From positions 95,830,748 to 95,894,747 of the forward strand of contig JAQMRL010000002.1 in NCBI GenBank assembly GCA_035578175.1: a stretch of DNA of 64,000 bases, read 5' to 3'. The translations under genes and the position numbers were made by a program. The notes beneath the pieces were generated by a model that was not told the DNA's origin, did not search any database, and saw nothing but the letters and a program-made list of their open reading frames with translations. This document shows positions 1 through 11,601 of this stretch, piece after piece. The DNA comes from Catonia carolina (taxonomy: Eukaryota > Arthropoda > Insecta > Hemiptera > Achilidae). Each line of letters begins with the position of its first letter. The first letter of the stretch is position 1.

Positions 1-298
1 GCATCATGATTTTCACTACAAGGACTACTGCACAACTAAGTCGGTATACTGTATTTAACTACTACAATTGTTTTATTACATATAGAACATTGGTTCACCA
101 ACATACTAATGTTATAATTTACAAATAATGTTATAGTTTATAAATAAAATATGTAGTCTATCTGCAGTTTTACAATTCTTCAAAAAATACAACAGAAAAT
201 CAGGGAGTGACTTCTTATTTTCGTGTATCTATTATATCAGTTTTACTTATGGAATATTGTTTTTACTTGGTTTTCAAAACAGTTTACAAATTTACACT
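1..298. other. AT-rich stretch, no gene seen
   Basis: No reading frame, splice pattern or repeat that I recognise. It leads directly into the first R1 repeat copy. Confidence 0.5.
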
Positions 299-658
299 CA
301 ATCTGTTAGTTCCAGGGCTAAAATAAATAGTTCTGTTTCTTATTACATGGTCAGCCAATTAAATGACTGAATCATTTAAGAACAGAAGAGGTAGAGGTGT
401 AAAAGACACTAATCAGAGTTATCTCCTCTGAAAGTAATGAATTTCATTATACAGCCAAACCCTGTGGTGAATGAAGTGAAGGTGTCATTTGCGGAGTGGA
501 AAATAATTGCTTTTCAGAGGGCTTGGCATGCTGATAAGCGTACTTTTCCACACAGTGAGGAAGACAATGGTAAACAACCTCACTTTTCGTTTTACTTAGT
601 GCAGCCCCTACAGGTTCAAACCAGCCTTTCTGCTGATGATCTAAACAACACAAAACAG
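299..658 (+). repeat. R1 interspersed repeat, copy 1
   Basis: This stretch aligns by eye along its length with 2830-3201, 36726-37115 and, inverted, 50092-50470. Shared landmarks are TTCCAGGGCTA near the left end, AAGAACAGAAGAGGTAG, GTGGTGAATGAAGTGAAGG in the middle, and a 3' end reading CTAAACAACA that in other copies becomes an AACAAC-type simple tail. Short open frames on both strands of this copy are not conserved in the other copies and are taken as chance. The 3' simple-sequence tail suggests a retroposon (SINE-like), but no clear Pol III promoter is visible. Confidence 0.75.
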
Positions 659-1554
659 TGATTCGGGTCTGCATGTTCACTACAACCAGAGTGAAGGGTT
701 CTTGACATGAAAAGCGATTTCAGTATATTTATAATCTAAATGGGACTTTCGAATCGCATTCACTATGACAGTAGTTAACTGTATACTTATGTATAAATTC
801 TAGGTCTTTTTGGAAAAACATACTTATAAATGTATTACTGAAATATTATTTGTTAATTATCACATAACTTGAGACTTCACAATTTACATCCTTTTTACAG
901 ATTTCTTATAATATATTATTATATATTTCTATTATAACTACAGAACTTTAACCAGTATATATGTGTAGAATTAGCTGAATTATTAGATTTTAGCTTAACG
1001 TACGTAAAAATTTAATGTAGATTTAATTTGTACTGAATAAGAATCTCCGTAGTGGTGTTACCAGTAATAACAGATTAACAGGTTATATTACAATATAACT
1101 GATTTCTAAATGTTGTAAATGTATTACTTAACTTTCTTCTGTATGTGTAGGCATATCAACATAAATTACTTGATTTTTATGTAAATAGTTTTTGTATTTT
1201 AAAATGTATAAAATAATTGCATTATTTTAGTTAACATTATGAGAACAATTTTATCATGATATTTTTGTTACAAAATATTTTTTTTTAAGTTTATTATAGA
1301 CTGACGTTAATTTTTTGTGTTTTTGTATTTATTGTTGGTTTGAGTGTTTGGATTAGTATTTAAATTGTTGTATTGTTATAGAGTATGCTGAAAAATAACA
1401 ATAATAAATTATTATTGTATTATTTTTTGAATTGTTTGCTTACAATTATGTAACATAAAAATGATAAATTCTCTAAATGTGCAAGAAAGGATGGTTTTTG
1501 AGTGATTATGCCTGCATAAAATTTAGCTTGTGCTTAGCGTATGATAAGAGATGA
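659..1554. other. AT-rich intergenic DNA, nothing recognised
   Basis: Very AT-rich with many stops in all frames. No feature can be supported. Confidence 0.5.
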
Positions 1555-1645
1555 TATACAGATGAAAAATACCTGACCTGACTGGGAACTGAACCCGGGA
1601 CCTCTAGCATCGAAGCCAGTTACACTGGCTTTGTTTATTTACTGC
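1555..1645 (-). repeat. tRNA-derived SINE fragment
   Basis: Read on the minus strand, the segment carries a B-box-like GGGTTCAGTTCCC downstream of a tRNA-like stretch (CTGGCTTCGATGCTAGAGG). It resembles the head of a tRNA-derived SINE. There is no clear target duplication. Confidence 0.5.
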
Positions 1646-2829
1646 ACTCTAGTAAATATAATGTAAAAGCACTGTGCATCAAGAAAGCAAAGTCCATCTC
1701 TGAAGGTCATAATATTTTCTTCTATCATATTTTTTTATTTTGATATATTTATCATTCTTATGTTATTAATAATTGAGTGTATCGTTAATCTTATCTGATG
1801 ATTATAGTGTCTTAAACCCAATATCTTGGTTTAGTACTGAATAAGTTTAATGTGATGTTAAGAGTGAAAGGTTTCACAGATTTTTAAACAAAAAGAGTAA
1901 TGTATGATGGGTAATTGAATCATGATTGTATTGATTAGGAATATGTGCACCAAACACAAAAATCAAGACAGCATGCGGTTTTACTATTGATTAAATAATT
2001 TTTTTTTATCCATAATTTTGCTGCATAAGATGTTGATGTATTACAAGTTTCAGTTTTTATTTTAAGCAATCTAGTTTGAGTTCACTATAGTAAATTTTCT
2101 AGTGATTTTTCACTTTTTGCACTTAATTCTTTTAATAATTCTATCAACTTTAAAACCAACTCTATAGAGACTTTTGTGGTGACTATTTATTGTAGTAGTC
2201 ACTTGCTTCGCTCATCCCACCACATCAGTTGTAGTTTGTTGACTACAACACCTCATTTACTGTGTACCGGCGCCCGAGCATAATGTAGTCTGCATGTGTT
2301 TATTAACGTGTGTGCCAGCAGAGGGGAACAATTCAGATACTGCTAGTTGGGAGTAGGAGTATACGTGTCTACAGCAAAAGTTTCTGGAAAAATTGCTATT
2401 ATTAGGAGCTAATCAATTTATAATCATTTTACTGCTAACACATTAAATCTTGATTTGATGATTGTACTATTTCAAAAAAAAATTGGATTACAACTTTAAA
2501 AACATGAAGGAGGATTTTTTGTGTATCATTTTTGAGGTTTTATTGAAATAAAAATTTGTTTTTATTTCAAGCAATTCAAAAATAATTACTTCTCTAGGGT
2601 TATTTAAAATAGTGAATATTTGAATTAGTGTGGAAATGTTTCCAAGTAAAATTATTTCTTTATGGTTACTAAAAATGTCTATGCTAAAAACCTGATAAAT
2701 TCTGCAGCCAAAAATAATTGTTTTACATCCCTTTTTTTAAATGAGACTATGGTTAAACAAGTGTAATAATTTTCTGTTTTTTTTTTTAGTATTTGTATGT
2801 AATACATTTTTCTAGATTTTATGCCTATA
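1646..2829. other. Intergenic DNA with a GC-richer patch
   Basis: Mostly AT-rich. About 2200-2350 is noticeably richer in GC (ACCGGCGCCCGAGC at 2266) and includes GTAGTCACTTGCTTCGC. This could be a decayed DNA-transposon end, but no partner repeat was found in the window. Confidence 0.3.
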
Positions 2830-3201
2830 ACAAGCAGGTGGAGTTTGTAGTTCCAGGGCTACAAAAAATAGTTCTGTTTCTTTCCAGATAGTCAGCCAAT
2901 TATGTGACCAAACTATTTAAGAACAGAAGAGGTAGTGGTGTAAAAGACACTAATCAGAGTTATCTCCTCTGAGAGTAATGATTTTCACTATACAGCTAGA
3001 CCCTGTGGTGAATGAAGTGAAGGTGTCATTTGCAGAGTGGAAAGTAGTTGCTTTTCGGAGGGTCTGGCATGCTGATAAGCATACTCTTTCAACTTGGTGT
3101 GGAAGACAATAGTAAACCACCTCACTCCTGGTTTTTATGTAGTAAAACCTTTAGAGGTTCAAACCAGTTTTTTTCGGCTGTAGACCTAAACAACAACAAC
3201 A
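2830..3201 (+). repeat. R1 interspersed repeat, copy 2
   Basis: Near full-length R1 copy. It starts around AGCAGGTGGAG and ends in CTAAACAACAACAACA. Against copy 3 it differs by scattered substitutions and small indels, so it is an old insertion. The AAC-type 3' tail is retained. No clean target duplication is visible. Confidence 0.8.
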
Positions 3202-4649
3202 TCAATTTGAGTCTTGTATGAATTTAAATTTAGCAAAACAAAAAAATTATTTCGTTTCTGGAGATTTAGAATGAAACAGGTCAAAAATTATTTTTAGTTA
3301 AAACTATATTTTGATGTAATTAGTTTTGAAAGGTTTAATGTATTTTATGGTTTCTGTACAATGTTATTTTCTTTATGTATTAGCTAAAATTGAGTAAATT
3401 TATTAATATCTTCAGACATTATCTTTTCTTTTAAATCAAAGCTGTGCTTCATTGTAGTTATTAGTATAGACTAAGAATCTTATTAAAGTCAAAGTGTAAA
3501 TTAGTAGTATTATGTGTGTGTGTGTGTCTAACTATTTGTAGATCAGAAAAATCATTTTATCTTGTCAAAACCTACAGAATGTAATTTTTAAAAAATAATG
3601 TACTAGTGGGATTAATAATGTTATTTTTATAAATAATAAAGTAATTTTATATCATGGTCACCAAATTGTAACAACAAGGCCTTTTTTCTTAGTATGTCTC
3701 CAAATATTGTTGGAAGCAATATAGTATATTTAGTTTCGGTGTATTTTTTAAGGGGCCTAAGATTTTATTTTAAAACAAACAAATCCAAATTCATATTTAA
3801 TTGAAAAGAAAGTTAGAAATTAATTTACTTGCCATTATTTACTAAATGCTAATTTTTTGTTTACACTCTAAATTTTTTTGTATAAAAAATAACAACACTG
3901 TACATTCAGGATAAAAATGTTATTTAATAAATATAATATGTTCATTGTGATTGTACATGTAATAGTTATATATTTATTGTATTTTATGTCAAATGTAAAG
4001 TATGTATAGCATAATACATATTTAGTTAATATCTAGAAAATATTACCACGTTATTTTTTATTATAATTAATGGGCTTCATTAAAACAAATTACCCTCGTT
4101 TTGTTTTTTAATGATTGAATTATATTAATTTTACATTGCTTATACAGAGTTTTGTACTATTGTCACAAGAAATGTTTTTGTTATGAAATAGTCTTAGGTT
4201 GTCTGATTAATATAGGTTTGTATTTAGATACGTTATTTTAGTATTCAAATTTTATTATATAATTTGGGCATCAATTTCAAAAATATATAATTGGATAAAA
4301 AGGATCCATAATTGTAGGAATTTAAATGCAGTGATTTTATTTTTTAATTTCTATGAAAGCAAAAGGTATAATGGGAAAATTGGTTAATTAAAATTAAATT
4401 AAAGTTTGTGTTATCTGTTAAAGATTTGATGAAAATGACACTGAAGGTATATTGGAAGTAAAATAGATGTTGTCCAAAATGATAATATTATTCAATACAT
4501 GGTAAATACCAATGAATGAGTTCCACAAGTATATACTTGTGAATAGAAAACATACATGTGTTTTATTATATTCATTAAATTTTTTCAAAATTGAAAGTTT
4601 GGCCAGTTAATCTTTTTCAATGTACAACTTCTTTCAAGTTTATTTAAAG
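3202..4649. other. AT-rich intergenic DNA
   Basis: No coding signal. A short (TG)n run lies near 3511-3527. Nothing else is supported. Confidence 0.5.
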
Positions 4650-4800
4650 TTGCCTCAACATTTTTGTCTTAGCGACTACTGTGGATTATGGATCATCAGT
4701 GAATTTTGACTTGTAATAATTTCTGGACCCTAGCCTGGAATCAAACCAGGGAACTTCTACTTTGTTAGATAGTGTTCTATTACTACATCATGGAGGTGGT
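4650..4800 (-). repeat. tRNA-derived SINE, S1-like, diverged
   Basis: On the minus strand a B-box-like GGTTTGATTCC (near 4740) is followed, toward the 3' end, by a tail related to the end of the intact copy at 22730-22924 (TTTATTTAAAGTTGCCTCAA on the plus strand here). Heavily diverged. Confidence 0.55.
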
Positions 4801-7800
4801 CATGTACTAACAATTCAACATTATGTACATAATATGCATTATATAATCTGCCATGTATAATGCAAGAAACAGGTGTTCATGCACTATGGTTTTTGTTAAA
4901 AAACTTTGGAGTGTATCGTTAACAAATGTCAAAATTTATGAAACTTTTCCAAAAAAGTTGTAATTGAAATTTTAACGATATATATGTATCTTGTTGATAT
5001 AATACTAAAAAATATTGTAGGTACTAGAAATTACAGACTATTTGAAGGATGCCAATGTACATTGCTTTGAAGGTTCATTAAATTAAATGTGTAGTACTGT
5101 ATTAACTACATCTAATGTACCTCTAAGCGTGTACTGTGTACAGTATATGCATACACTCTAGAACTTGTATAACATAAAATAGGCCCATTTTTTGGAAGAC
5201 AGGTGAATATCCGTAATTGATGTGATGTTGATGGAACCAGGGAGAACAAATTATCAATTTCCTTTCACTAACTTGATTGATTTTGTTTCTTTATAATCAT
5301 TTATTTAAACCTTCTAAAATTTTTATAAGATGGCCTACACATCATGAGCTTCAAATAAATCTTAAAAGGAAATTATCGTATGGGTAGTAGGGTCACAAAT
5401 ATTGGAAAAGCTAGGAATTACATCTTTCTCTTCTGTTACTGGATCATCTTTGGAATTACTTTCAGTCAGCTAAAGGATTTCTCTTATTATTTCACTATCA
5501 TTCATAATTCTCTACCCAGGATCACTATCACCATATTCCAACCACTTTCTCATCTCTATATTAATTCTTGCCAGTTATAAATCTTAAATGAACCGCCCTG
5601 CTTTTGTAAACATTTATACAGATTAAGAGTTGCAAGTTAAAGAGGTTAGCTATTCTAGAACAGTTAAGTTGCTGTGCATGAAGAAATTAATTTCATGTAA
5701 AATACTGAAAAATGAATTTTATCAGTATTACATGACAGATCTGAGGCACAGAGTGGTATTGTAACAATACAACAAAATGTGTGTGTTTGAGGTTTCATGA
5801 ATACAAAATAAAACTCATTGTTATGAATTGAAAATTTAACCTTTTTATAAAAGATGATTGAAAATATTATTTTTTATAGTTTACCAAATTAGAACAAATT
5901 TTTTATTGTCTATTCTACTCCATATTGATTATATGGGTATAATTATTGTACAATTGAATTCTTATCCTGTAGTATATCAATGTTTATGGAAATAATTAAC
6001 AAATTGCAAAATATAAACCCTGAAAATCTGTATAAGACATTTATTTCCTTTAATGTTAATGTATGGAAATACATTCATACGTAGTTATATTTAAAAATAT
6101 ACATGTAGAGGTTTTTCAATTTGGTGTCTATTTAATGATTAAATAAATGCTAAAAAAAGTTGAACCTTTTGTAAATATATTGTGAAGACAAAATAGGCCA
6201 GTGCTTGTCTGCTTTTAATATTAAAACACCAAGAAATCATTTTTAATGCTTTTTATTTTTTTAAAGTAGGGTGTGCTTAATTATTGTTATATTAACGTTA
6301 ATATTCTGTTGAAAACTTCTTTATTTGTATTCTTTAATTTTGAAACAATATTTAAATTGGATGTTAAAGCTACTGATATTGTTCTATTCATGAAAAGAAA
6401 TTTACTTCAGGTGGAGAAATTCAATATTAACTTTCATTTTTGTAATACGCTTGGTAACATAAGTTTGAATAGCCACTCATTTTTTCTGGCACGTTTTATT
6501 GAAAACAGCATTTTACTTCTTAATTCAATGGTATATGTTTTCTACTAAATGGAACTGTTTGGGCTGTATATGAATGTTTTGTAACGGGGTAAGTCGTAGG
6601 ACGCTGATACTTTGTACTTGAGATACGCAGAGTACTATGAACCAGGTACCAAGAGTACACAGCAAAAGTACCTGATACATTCTATATCAGGTGCAAGCTT
6701 TTTTACACGATTATTCAAGAGTAATGAACTATAGTCGATTTAATGTTCAGAATGCAGTACGCTAAGTCCATAAGCAATGTATTTCATGAGGGAGTTTGAA
6801 CGCTACTACACTAAGTAAAAATATTGACTCCGCCCCACATAACCTTCTCATTTACAAACTCCTATTGAATAACGTAATACGAAACATACTTAATACAGTC
6901 AGTATGTGTATCGTTTTAAAGATCAGGTACGGACAAGTATTACAGTAATGGAATGTTTACCAATTTTATTGTATTTTTAATTATTTTAAAGTAAAAAATA
7001 GTTATTGTTTAAACTAATGTTAATAGTTATTGGGATGAAAATATACTGTTCTCCAAATAAAAGTGACATTTTCATTTCAATTGTCTGTATTTCTGTAAGG
7101 GACATAATAAATATCTTTTCGTAGAACTATAACGACAAGAATGTCATAATTATTGTGATACATAGTTTTATAGGTTTACATAACAGATAAACAAAGTTAT
7201 TAGCTGGTGAAATAAAGACAAAAGACATTATTTACGTTCGAGATTATTTTTTCTGGAATAACACAGTGATTCCTTTTGAATGGGCCGTTGTTATGAAAAA
7301 AGTAATTATTTCAAACTACTTCATTATTTATGTTCCTGTCCAACATATGACTCGTCATACATCAAATTACAGAAAAAATTCTGTATTTTACAACAAAATA
7401 ATAAAACACTTATGTCCAAAGTTCTAAATATCAGAGTATAATAATATAATTTATTGCATAATAAAATATGATTCATTAGAAAGCGTTAGCAATTTTTTCA
7501 GAATTTTTTGATTAAAAATGAGCTTGTTAGGCAAAACTCTAAATATTTTTGCCTGTGACCTTTGGATGGTGTTGGCGGAGGAGAGTTATTGTATTGGCTG
7601 TTCCTGATGTTTTCCTCACACCTAATAACACAGCAGGTTCTCATAAGAGCTGTACTGCATTCTGAACATGAAATAGAGTATAGAAAAATTTAACAGGCTA
7701 TTTGAGATAAGGTGGAACAATGTTTCTAAAGTTCAGCCGTTTTTAGTTTGCTCCTATTGTCAACAAACCAAAGCCAGCTACTACAGGGTGCACGCTAGAG

Positions 7801-10046
7801 TCTGAGACTTTATGGATGTCGTATTCCTATTAAGTTAACTATATTTTAAATTATAAGTACTTAAAACATCAGCCTTGATATGACGTAGGCCTAACAATTT
7901 CATTTATAAAAATACTTTTAAAAGTATTTTGTATTTAAAACTTTTGAAAGTATTTGGTTGTTACTTTTTAATCAGCGTATACATATTTATACATAATGCG
8001 CATGCTCAGTGACATCATTATTTGTTGACTGTAGTAGCAAACTAAGAAAGGCTGGACTTTAGTATTTATTGAATTATAGTAGGAATTGTGTAAATTAGTT
8101 TTGACGCTTTTAGGGTTGAAAGTATTAACAGAAAATAATTAAGAAGTTTTGAATGTAACTGGTGCTATTAAGTATGTGCTTGCTGCATACCAGGTAAAAG
8201 TGAACAGTGCAGTTGATCAGATATGAGAGAGCAGTCCAAAGACTAGTAGAAATTGCTATAGCAGTTGTAGTTGAGTTCTTAGTATTCGCTTCTATCAAGT
8301 CCGAAGTATTGATATTGTTCAAATCGCCTTGTCACAAGTTCCAGTTGAACCAAGCAGTATATTGCAAATCTTTCTTCACTCAGCTGGTATTTTTGTATCG
8401 GCACTAGTAGAAAAAATAATCAAGTACTCTGTGTCAAGTTACCATTCAATACTAATATTCATACTGAGTTTTACTAGGAACAGAAAAATTGTGCACTGAC
8501 CCAAGTCTAGTATTTAGAGAAACATACCAAAGAATTATTGGAGATTACAGCCTAGAAATAATTGGCAAAAATGATGGGTTTCTATTAAACAAAAGATTAG
8601 CTGCCATATTGAGAAATGGAAATTTGATGAAAATGCCAATACTTTAATTTTAATGATAGAGAGTAAATAAGAGAAATTTCCACATTTCTTGAAGTATTTG
8701 GTATTTTTGTTGGTTGCAGAGATTTAGTGAAAATTTATTTTAGCATAGACACTCTTCTTATTTTTCATATACTATACTATTGCGATACACGGCATCTTAT
8801 GTAGGTTAATTACATTTTTGTTGATGTATTTGTGAATGCATTGAAAAAATCACCTTAAGTCTGATTGTAGGTTAATATGATTATTAGTTAATGTATGTAA
8901 ATTATTTGTATTTTTCCAAGAAATGTTTTTGTTTTAACTTACTTGTTAGTAGTCGCAATTTTATTCACTTGAATCACTTTTTAAGTGCAATTGGTTTATA
9001 ACGTATTGTGTACTTGTAAATATTAATATTTGTGTTCCTATGTGTTGTCAAATTTAAATAAACGTGTTCAAATGTTGCGTAACTTTTTTATTTAGAATTT
9101 TTAAGTTTTTGTTTTTTTTTACTATTTATTATTCTGCCTATCCACAATAATTTTTAGTGATGTCACACTAAGAAATTTTAGTACAGATGTAAATTACAAC
9201 TTGATGCGATATAAATAGCAGCAATTTCTTGGTGGTGCTCGATGGAGGAATAATGGAGAAGGATGGTACACAATAGGATGCAACGATGCCTGTGACATTG
9301 CAAAGGTTACAGGTTACAGATGTGAGGTACTAATATTTTTTTAACAAAGATTTTACTTGGCAACTATTTCTTAGTGTAATTGGTCAAACTTTTACAAACT
9401 TGACACACAGGTTGGGAATAGCTTTGCTGGCCTGGTGGAAGGAATTGTGTGCTGTGAACATACCCATCGTTGCCTGTGCATTAAACATTTCTGTTTCCAT
9501 GGATGTGTGATTTTAATATTTTCTACATCCAGTTTTAAAATTTGTGTTCCTGAACATAACATTCCTTGATTTTCTTCCATTATTTTGTTGCGAGCATTTG
9601 CAATGTTACTCCTTAATATAATCAGCAATTAGATCTTGGCTGTGGCAATACAAAGTGTGACAAAAAAAATGGTATGGTTATGATTAGTATTAAAAATTAC
9701 TGCAAAAAGAGTGAGAACTACGAAGTAACAGTGAGCACCTGCTATACTGACTACTTGGGAGATGCCAATATCCGTTTTTAAAGTCTGTTTTATCAAAATA
9801 CAAACATAGAGTAGGCACCTGCCCCTACAGACTAATTTTTTTTTGCATCCAGGAGACTCCAAAAGGGTATACTCCCTTTTGACAAGACATGTCAAGATAA
9901 AACTGATAAACAAAAAGTTAATCACAATGATAAATTCCTCACTTACCACCAAAAATTTGTTTCTGCTACTGCTTACTTCAGTCGGCTTGTCATGAACCCC
10001 TTTGTATCAAATAGAACACAATATATGTTTAATTAGAAGTTAATTA
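4801..10046. other. Long gene-poor stretch
   Basis: No reading frame resembles a known protein and none has convincing splice sites. Two things stand out: an 18-bp perfect inverted repeat (6743-6760 and 7652-7669), possibly the ends of a decayed DNA transposon, and a 3'UTR-like stretch near 8880-9080 with TGTAAATA and AATAAA. Short open frames at 5380-5580, 6273-6548 and 9392-9952 look accidental. Part of 9400-10046 may be the 3'UTR of the LINE that the LTR element interrupts. Confidence 0.4.
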
Positions 10047-10050
10047 CTTT

Positions 10051-11169
10051 TGACACCAGGCGGGCGGCGGAGGGAGCGAGGAGGCTCTCAAAGAGTCGTT
10101 CGCCGGCCTGAGTCAGTGCTGGGTAGCGGTTTGCAACCTTGGTGAGCAATACATTGGTGGCCCTGAAAAGGGCCGTTTTATGATGGTTAGATTGTGCTTC
10201 TAACGGCGGTCGCTGTACGTCAAGGCACGGCAGGCTTTTCGGCGTTCGGTCATGGTGTTTTCTATGGAAGAGACTTCGAGAGGATACTGAATAAGTGGGA
10301 GTCGGGGATCGTTCGATTGAATTATGGTATTGCGGGGAAGGTTACAGTAGGGTTTAGGAATATTGTCAAGAGCGACGAAAAAGGTTTTAGGGCGGAATTT
10401 ACGGGGTGTTGGAGGGAGAGGGGTGACTAATGTGGTTGGCAATGCGATCAACGGGAGGTGAGTAAAATAACGAGTAGGAGAAGGAGGGGGATGGTTAGGT
10501 GGTGCAGTGACGGTAGATGACGGAGCCGGCCCTGGCGCGACGGTTAAACTAAGTGATGCGACGGGGCGAGGAGATCTCTGCTGCAGTGACGAGGTTGTCC
10601 GTTCGGCGAGTCGTTGTTGTCGGGCTCGGCGGTGTTGCTCCTTTTTACCTCCCCGGCGTCTTGACATAAGCAGGTTGGAATCGGGAAAAATTATAAATTA
10701 ACCTTAAGGATGACGGCCCTTAAAAGGGTCGTTTATGTAGAAAGCTTAGGTCGTGGAGGACTGTTCGCATGGGTGCGAACCTCCGCTATTCCTGAGAGAA
10801 ACAGCGAAGCACCGCCTGGGGCGAACCCGGCGAAGCGACTAATTGCCGCTGGAACAGCGGACGGCCCGTCGTGGGCAAGCAGGAGACATCAGAAATGAAG
10901 CGAGAAGACTTGGTTTTCCTTATAGAGTTTCTTCGGCTGGAGCTGTGTTGTCTAGTTGTGTCCCTCTTGACTGCTGGTGTAAGACTGCTCTGTGTGTGAA
11001 AACTACTTGCTTATATACTGTTAGGTTGTCCAACCTGTAACCAATCAGAGGGCAGCATGGCGAGCCGGCTCCTGATTGGTCCGAGTCTGGACAACTTGTT
11101 TCTGTAAATTGCATGTGTGTTGTGTGTGTGTTAGTGCGTATACTGGTTAGGCTTGACTGTGTTGTATCA
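10051..11169 (-). repeat. 3' LTR of the gypsy element
   Basis: Direct repeat of 15308-16426 at an offset of 5257. In element orientation this is the 3' LTR and follows the polypurine tract. It is much more GC-rich than the surroundings. A 155-codon frame (10200-10667, minus) is open in both LTRs. Confidence 0.95.
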
Positions 11170-11170
11170 A

Positions 11171-11179
11171 CTCCCCCCT
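11171..11179 (-). other. Polypurine tract of the gypsy element
   Basis: On the minus strand this reads AGGGGGGAG. It lies one base before the 3' LTR, where plus-strand DNA synthesis of an LTR element is primed. Confidence 0.8.
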
Positions 11180-11297
11180 GAGTGAGAGCAGCGACAGCCG
11201 AAGAAAGTTTATTGAATCTTTAAAAGTGTGTTACAATGTTTGGCTCTTAGGTCTAGATTTACAAGGACTTATTGATCTATAAGATACATAGTTGGAT

Positions 11298-11530
11298 GAG
11301 AATTCTTAACAGTTAACTTACGGTCTAACAGAGAAAGCAGGGCGCGTAGGCCCTGGAAAATGAACAGAGCAAACAAAAGGTGTAGAGCTCGCAGGCCCCG
11401 GCTTTAGATTTTATGAGAATCCTTACAACTAATTTACGGACTAACAGAGACAGCAGGGCGCGCAGGCCCTGGAAAATGAACAGAGCAAACAAAAGGTGTA
11501 GAGCTCGCAGGCCCCGGGCTTTACATTTTA
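11298..11530. repeat. 117-bp tandem duplication inside the gypsy element
   Basis: Two adjacent copies, near 11298-11414 and 11415-11530, share GCAGGCCCCGG and CCTGGAAAATGAACAGAGC with several substitutions. They lie between the pol stop and the polypurine tract. The copies differ more from each other than the two LTRs do, so the duplication predates this insertion. Confidence 0.85.
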
Positions 11531-11601
11531 TGATTTTACGACTACTTAAAACTATACACATGAGATTCCTATTTACAGGTATGTGTATATTATGCACTGC
11601 A

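Noticed and set aside
437..680. Opposing 74- and 77-codon frames
   Set aside because: Both lie in an R1 repeat copy and are broken in the other three copies.
1555..1645. Functional tRNA gene
   Set aside because: tRNA-like heads at this and the other sites lack a full cloverleaf and continue into SINE bodies with tails.
9629..9952. 107-codon minus-strand frame as a membrane protein
   Set aside because: Hydrophobic content is expected from AT-rich DNA. No splice context or family resemblance was found.
11170..11601. env gene in the gypsy element
   Set aside because: Only about 430 bp lie between the pol stop and the 3' LTR, filled by a tandem repeat with no envelope-like frame.
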